Shown: one piece after another, positions 60,026 through 64,000 of the stretch
How positions within the stretch are numbered: the first letter of the stretch is position 1
Layout of the letters: every line of letters begins with the position of its first letter
Assembly: GCA_905197665.1 (NCBI GenBank)
Contig: CAJJZP010000011.1
Location: forward strand, 20,335 to 84,334
Source: an uncultured Collinsella sp.
GTDB taxonomy: Bacteria; Actinomycetota; Coriobacteriia; Coriobacteriales; Coriobacteriaceae
Reading direction: 5' to 3'
DNA: 64,000 nt
The notes under the pieces: model-generated
Told to the model about the DNA's origin: nothing
What the model saw: only the letters and a program-made list of their open reading frames with translations
Databases searched by the model: none
Program-made: the position numbers and the translations under genes

Positions 60026-60880
60026 ATGCTGGCGATCAGAAAGCTCAACAATAACGCCGTGATTTGTCGAGATAGTCGCGGTCGCGAGGTCGTGGCGCTC
60101 GGCAAGGGTGTCGGCTTCGGTGGTGACTTCCCCCGGGAGCTCGCGATGGACCATATCGAGCGCACGTTCTATAGCATCGATGCCGAGGGGCAGCGTATCA
60201 TGCAGGATCTTCCTGCCGATGTGGTGCTGTTTACGGCAAAGATCATGGATATTGTAGAGAACGAGCTGCCTTACGAACTCAGTCCCAACGCCGTGCTCAT
60301 CATGGCCGACCATATCGCCTTTGCGATTGCGCGGCAGAGGAAGGGCATTCGTTTTGATATGCCCCTTACCTATGATGTGCAGCAGCTTTATCCGCTGGAA
60401 TACAAAATCGGCCGCTACATTACCGCGCGCGTGCGGCAGGAGTTGGGCGTCGAGCTGCCGCGCGAAGAGGTGGCAAGCATCGCCATGAATCTGGTCAATG
60501 CAAAGACTGGAGCAGAGGTTGCTGTGGCAAGCGATCGCGCCCAATCGTTTGAGCGCCTGCTCAACGATGTCACTGATATCGTCGAGTACGATTTCCGTAC
60601 CATCATCGATCGGGAGTCTTTTGAGTTCTCACGGTTTGCGACACACGTGCAGTATCTGTTCAAGCGTATCAAGGGTAACGATAGCCTCAGCAGCGCCAAT
60701 TTGCCGCTTTATGCGAATTCGCGCGAGGAGTTTCCCGAGCTTGCGCAATGTATCGACCACATCTGTACCTATATGAAGCGTGAATGGCATACGGAGCTCA
60801 CCGACGAGGAGAAGCTTTACTTCATGCTCCATGTCAACCGTATCTGTACGAAGGCGGAATCCGGCACAGCCGGACGCTGA
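60026..60880 (+). CDS. BglG/LicT-family transcriptional antiterminator
   Basis: A 284-residue regulator with a CAT RNA-binding domain (about residues 1-55, starting LAIRKLNNNAVICRD) and two PRD domains. PRD1 has the histidine in LIMADHIAFAIAR; the usual second histidine region reads IAMNLVNAKTG, in which Asn replaces the conserved His, so regulation by phosphorylation may differ. PRD2 shows FATHVQYLFKR and FMLHVNRICTK. The ATG follows AGAGGAGGTG by 8 bases. It is the first gene of the beta-glucoside-type operon and probably relieves termination in its own leader and before the EIIBC gene. Confidence 0.9.
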   Translation: MLAIRKLNNNAVICRDSRGREVVALGKGVGFGGDFPRELAMDHIERTFYSIDAEGQRIMQDLPADVVLFTAKIMDIVENELPYELSPNAVLIMADHIAFAIARQRKGIRFDMPLTYDVQQLYPLEYKIGRYITARVRQELGVELPREEVASIAMNLVNAKTGAEVAVASDRAQSFERLLNDVTDIVEYDFRTIIDRESFEFSRFATHVQYLFKRIKGNDSLSSANLPLYANSREEFPELAQCIDHICTYMKREWHTELTDEEKLYFMLHVNRICTKAESGTAGR

Positions 60881-60895
60881 CAACCCAGGCCAGAA

Positions 60896-60928
60896 GGATT
60901 GTAACCTGTGTTAGGGCAGGGCATGACC
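60896..60928 (+). promoter_or_regulatory. RAT-like antiterminator site before the EIIBC gene
   Basis: GGATTGTAACCTG, a short loop, CAGG, then GCATGACC: the order and the closing GG/CC match known BglG/LicT targets (GGATTGTTACTGC). A seven-pair hairpin (GCCACGA-CGAT-TCGTGGC, 60954-60971) follows, without a T run, so the competing terminator is not clear. Confidence 0.6.
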
Positions 60929-60983
60929 TCCGAAAGTACGAGAACCATCTCGTGCCACGACGATTCGTGGCGTAAAAGGAGGA

Positions 60984-62417
60984 ATGATGACTAACTATCA
61001 AAAACTCGCCCAAAGAATCATCGAAGAGGTGGGCGGCAAGGCGAATGTTTCAAGCGCGACGCATTGCATGACGCGTCTGCGCCTCGTTCTTAAGGACGAG
61101 GGGCTTGCAGATGACGCCAAGCTCAATGCGATTCCCGAAGTGATTAGCGTGGTGCACGCTGGCGGCCAGGTGCAGCTCGTAATCGGGCCGACCGTCGACA
61201 AGGTCTACGACGCGGTATGCAGGGAAGGCGGCTTTGAAGTCCAGACGGCGATTGATGAAGATCTGGACGCAGCAGAGAGGCTTCCCTGGAAGGAGCGGTT
61301 CGCTCCGAAGCGCATCGGCAATCTGATTCTCGATGCGGTGAGCGGCTCTATCGCTCCCATTCTGCCCGTGTTCTGCATCGCGGGTATCTTCCGCATGTTC
61401 ACCATTTTGCTTGGTCCGGAAGGCGCGGGCCTTCTAGCCGCGGAGGGCAGCATGTACCGGCTCTTCACCTTGGTGGGAGACGCGGCATATTACTTCCTGC
61501 CGATCTTCGGTGCCTATGCGGCGGCCAAGAAGTTCCAGACGAGTCCTGTGCTCGCGCTCATGACGGCTGCTATTATGATTCATCCGAGCATGCTCGCTAT
61601 CGTCGAGGAGGGCGCTCCGTTCGACGTCTACGGCATCCCCATGACGCTGGTGAATTACACACAGTCGGTGCTTCCCATCATCCTCATCGTGTGGATTCAG
61701 TCCTACGTAGAGGGGCTTATCAAGAAGCATTGCCCTGACATGCTGCGCATCCTCGTGATTCCAGTGGGGACCATGCTCATCATGCTGCCGCTTGCACTCT
61801 GCGTCTTCGGCCCCGCCGTCTCCTTCATTATGGGCATCATCGCCGATATCATCATCTGGCTCGGCGCGAACGCCGGTCCGCTGTGCGGTCTGGTGGTCGG
61901 TGCGACGTGGAACCTCGTGATCGCTACCGGCATGCATGTGCCGATTCTCACCGCTATGATGCCCGGCTGGCTTGAGGTGGGCTATGACGCCGTGTGCACT
62001 CCGGGTACGACGGTGGTTGTTTACGTGACGCTTGCGGTCGCGCTCGCCTACGGCATCCGTGCAAAGGGCAAGGCTAACCGTCAGCTCGGTTGGACTACCT
62101 TCGCTACCTATGCGCTCGGCCGCGTATCCGAGCCCATCATTTACGGCATCCTCTTGCGCGATAAGAAGGCGCTCGCTTGGTCGATGATCGGCGGCGCGGC
62201 CGGCGGCCTTGCATGCGGTCTGCTCAACGCGCGCATCTTCGTCTTCTCGGGAGTCGGCTTTCCGTGGATGAACGTCATCAAGTTCAGCCAGGACATCATT
62301 CCGGGCGCCATCAGCTGCGCGATTGGCTTTGCGGTGACATTCGCCCTCTGCATGGTCTTTGGCTTCGACAATCGCGAATCGGGCGAGAAGGAAGCCGAGG
62401 AGGCCCTTGAGGCTTAA
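60984..62417 (+). CDS. PTS EIIBC component, beta-glucoside type, without EIIA
   Basis: A 477-residue membrane transporter. EIIB (about residues 1-90) has the phosphorylated Cys28 in SSATHCMTRLRLVLKD. EIIC (about 105-460) has ten or so hydrophobic segments, with the family motif in GRVSEPIIYGILL. The EIIA domain found at the end of many beta-glucoside EII proteins is missing, so it must borrow one. The GH1 gene downstream indicates a beta-glucoside substrate such as cellobiose, arbutin or salicin. Start behind AAAAGGAGG. Confidence 0.88.
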   Translation: MMTNYQKLAQRIIEEVGGKANVSSATHCMTRLRLVLKDEGLADDAKLNAIPEVISVVHAGGQVQLVIGPTVDKVYDAVCREGGFEVQTAIDEDLDAAERLPWKERFAPKRIGNLILDAVSGSIAPILPVFCIAGIFRMFTILLGPEGAGLLAAEGSMYRLFTLVGDAAYYFLPIFGAYAAAKKFQTSPVLALMTAAIMIHPSMLAIVEEGAPFDVYGIPMTLVNYTQSVLPIILIVWIQSYVEGLIKKHCPDMLRILVIPVGTMLIMLPLALCVFGPAVSFIMGIIADIIIWLGANAGPLCGLVVGATWNLVIATGMHVPILTAMMPGWLEVGYDAVCTPGTTVVVYVTLAVALAYGIRAKGKANRQLGWTTFATYALGRVSEPIIYGILLRDKKALAWSMIGGAAGGLACGLLNARIFVFSGVGFPWMNVIKFSQDIIPGAISCAIGFAVTFALCMVFGFDNRESGEKEAEEALEA

Positions 62418-62485
62418 GCGCTGCATCTAGAAGGGTGCCTTAGCGCAACGAGTCTCTTCTCGGAACTGGGGCCCCATGAACCCGG

Positions 62486-62513
62486 ACGGGCACCGCTGCA
62501 TGGTGGTGCCCGT
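62486..62513 (+). other. Hairpin before the GH1 gene
   Basis: Perfect nine-base arms ACGGGCACC / GGTGCCCGT with a ten-base loop and no T run, 31 bases before the ATG. It may stabilise the mRNA or set the ratio of transporter to enzyme. Confidence 0.5.
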
Positions 62514-62544
62514 TCGCACTAAAAGCAAGATAAGGAGGACTCCC

Positions 62545-63966
62545 ATGCCATTGCGTTCTGATTTCCTCTGGGGCGGCGCGCTTTCCGCCAACCAGTGTGA
62601 GGGTGCCTGGGACGAGGGCGGGCGGGGGCTCGCCAACGCGGATCTTCTGCCGTACGGGCGGGACCGTCTCGCCGTCATCAGGGGTGACGACGTTCCGCTC
62701 GAGCCGCTGTCCGACCATTACTACCCGGCCCAACAGGCCATCGATTTCTATCATCATTACCGCGAGGACATCGCGCTCTTCGGCGAGATGGGCTTCAAGG
62801 CTCTGCGCCTCTCCATCGCATGGAGCCGTATATTCCCCAACGGGGATGACTCCGAACCCAACGAGCAGGGCCTCGCGTTCTATGAGGATGTGTTTCGCAC
62901 CTGCCTCGAACAGGGCATCGAGCCGGTGGTGACGCTCAACCACTATGACGTGCCCATGCATCTTGTTACGGCATACGGCGGTTGGCGCAACCGCGCTCTC
63001 GTGGGCATGTTTGAGCGCTTCGCTCGCACTGTGTTCGCACGTTACCGCAATCAAGTGCGCTCTTGGCTCACGTTCAACGAGATCAACATCATGACCTCTG
63101 CGTGCTTCATGGCGGCAGGCATCGTGTTTGATGAGGGGGAGGACCGCTACGTCTCCGTTCATAACGCGGTGCATCACGTGCTCGTGGCGAGTGCTTGCGC
63201 GGTGCGCGCCTGCCATGAGATTATCCCTGGTGCGCAAATCGGCTGCATGCTCAATGCGGGTATTTTCTATCCTGCTACCTGCAACCCTGCCGACGTTAAA
63301 ACGGCTCAGGACGAGAATCGCAAGCACTACATGTTCACCGACGTGCAGGTGCGCGGCCACTATCCGTGCTACATGCTCACGGAGTATGAGCGTCAAGGGT
63401 TCGCGATTCCTTGGGCGGAGGGCGATGAGGAGGTCCTTGCGCAGAATCCGGTGGACTTCGTGGGCTTCTCTTACTACTCGACGCGCGTGGCGCAGGCAAA
63501 CACCGAGGGGCAGTTCGACTCCAATCTACTCAAGAGTGCCCCCAACCCTTACCTCAAGATGGAGCCATGGGGCAGATTCATCGATCCCGCAGGGCTGCGC
63601 ATCACCATGAACGACATATACGACCGGTACGAAAAGCCGCTCTTTATCGTGGAGAACGGTCTCGGAGCCCCGGATGAGCCGGATCAGAACGGCTTTGTGG
63701 ATGATGGATACCGTATCGATTACCTGCGCGAGCACATCCAGGCTATGAAGGACGCCGTCGAAATCGACGGGGTGGACCTCCTGGGCTACACGTGCTGGGG
63801 ACCGATCGATCTGGTTTCGGTCGCAACGGGCCAGATGCGCAAGCGCTACGGTTTCATTTATGTCGACCTCGATGACGAAGGACACGGCACACGTCGGCGC
63901 AGCAAGAAAAGATCGTTCGAGTGGTATCGCAAGGTAATTGCCTCAAACGGCGAGGACCTGAGCTGA
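62545..63966 (+). CDS. GH1 6-phospho-beta-glucosidase
   Basis: A 473-residue TIM-barrel hydrolase that splits phosphorylated beta-glucosides imported by the PTS. It starts with the family signature FLWGGALSANQCEGAWDEGG. The acid/base residue is Glu179 in LTFNEINIM and the nucleophile is Glu370 in LFIVENGLGAPDE. The C-terminal RKRYGFIYVDLDDEGHGT and RRSKKRSFEWYRKVI contain the Lys/Tyr region that binds the 6-phosphate in BglA/ChbF-like enzymes. ATG at 62545 behind TAAGGAGG. It is the last gene of the operon, and only 34 bases of the window remain after it. Confidence 0.94.
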   Translation: MPLRSDFLWGGALSANQCEGAWDEGGRGLANADLLPYGRDRLAVIRGDDVPLEPLSDHYYPAQQAIDFYHHYREDIALFGEMGFKALRLSIAWSRIFPNGDDSEPNEQGLAFYEDVFRTCLEQGIEPVVTLNHYDVPMHLVTAYGGWRNRALVGMFERFARTVFARYRNQVRSWLTFNEINIMTSACFMAAGIVFDEGEDRYVSVHNAVHHVLVASACAVRACHEIIPGAQIGCMLNAGIFYPATCNPADVKTAQDENRKHYMFTDVQVRGHYPCYMLTEYERQGFAIPWAEGDEEVLAQNPVDFVGFSYYSTRVAQANTEGQFDSNLLKSAPNPYLKMEPWGRFIDPAGLRITMNDIYDRYEKPLFIVENGLGAPDEPDQNGFVDDGYRIDYLREHIQAMKDAVEIDGVDLLGYTCWGPIDLVSVATGQMRKRYGFIYVDLDDEGHGTRRRSKKRSFEWYRKVIASNGEDLS

Positions 63967-64000
63967 GCTTTCCTCAGGGGCCGGACCGCGACATGGGGTC

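Overview
The window looks like chromosomal DNA of an anaerobic, fermentative, high-GC gut actinobacterium of the class Coriobacteriia, most likely Collinsella or a close relative. This is inference from gene content and base composition: several PTS sugar operons, a monomeric-type [FeFe] hydrogenase, a rubredoxin-like protein, AddAB recombination, an actinobacterial-type AbiEi/DUF559-like nuclease, and no respiratory chain genes.

Layout: 1-4115 holds a peptidoglycan-sugar salvage cluster (end of murQ, murP, a MupG-type hydrolase) and small genes. 4382-4549 holds tRNA-Gln and tRNA-Glu. 4644-9378 has a TPR protein, smpB, a flavin reductase with a mini-rubredoxin, and the opposite-strand mntH and gpmA. 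9840-16024 is gltB-gltD (glutamate synthase). 16140-17575 is a frameshifted IS110-type element. 18011-20219 holds an unknown protein and a nuclease-like gene enclosed by palindrome arrays. 20369-25521 has an amidohydrolase and a CsoR-controlled copper operon (copA-copZ-csoR plus a zinc-ribbon membrane protein). 26073-28343 is a DEAD-box helicase. 29345-33832 is an alpha-glucoside PTS operon (EIIA, PRD antiterminator, EIICB, GH4 6-phospho-alpha-glucosidase) behind an antiterminator-type leader. 34089-40170 is a four-gene operon: a NuoF/GltD-like flavoprotein, an [FeFe] hydrogenase, a lipoprotein and a fused ABC permease-ATPase. 40386-45281 has an orphan RelB-like antitoxin, a CPBP protease, YgiQ, YoaK and an AT-rich LOR/YxjI-like gene. 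45694-51545 has fucO, an M42 peptidase, mnmA, cysK and an IscR-like regulator. 51682-59627 has a small membrane protein, a TrpR/YerC-like regulator and addB-addA. 60026-63966 is a second antiterminator-controlled PTS operon with a GH1 6-phospho-beta-glucosidase.

The least expected structure lies between the genes. At least four families of intergenic inverted-repeat elements recur, each with an invariant length although its interior varies. Family B is a 57-base palindrome (11 copies, always in pairs or triplets with an 80/81-base period). Family A is a 67-base palindrome (3 copies, with concerted changes in both arms). Family C is a composite palindrome with a 34-base core (2 full copies and a half copy; one pair flanks the IS110 element, another copy forms the end of an antitoxin gene). 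Family D is a roughly 310-base element (2 copies with conserved blocks at identical offsets). Family B arrays sit directly on both sides of the nuclease-like gene at 18997-20073, which is the best candidate here for an undescribed system.
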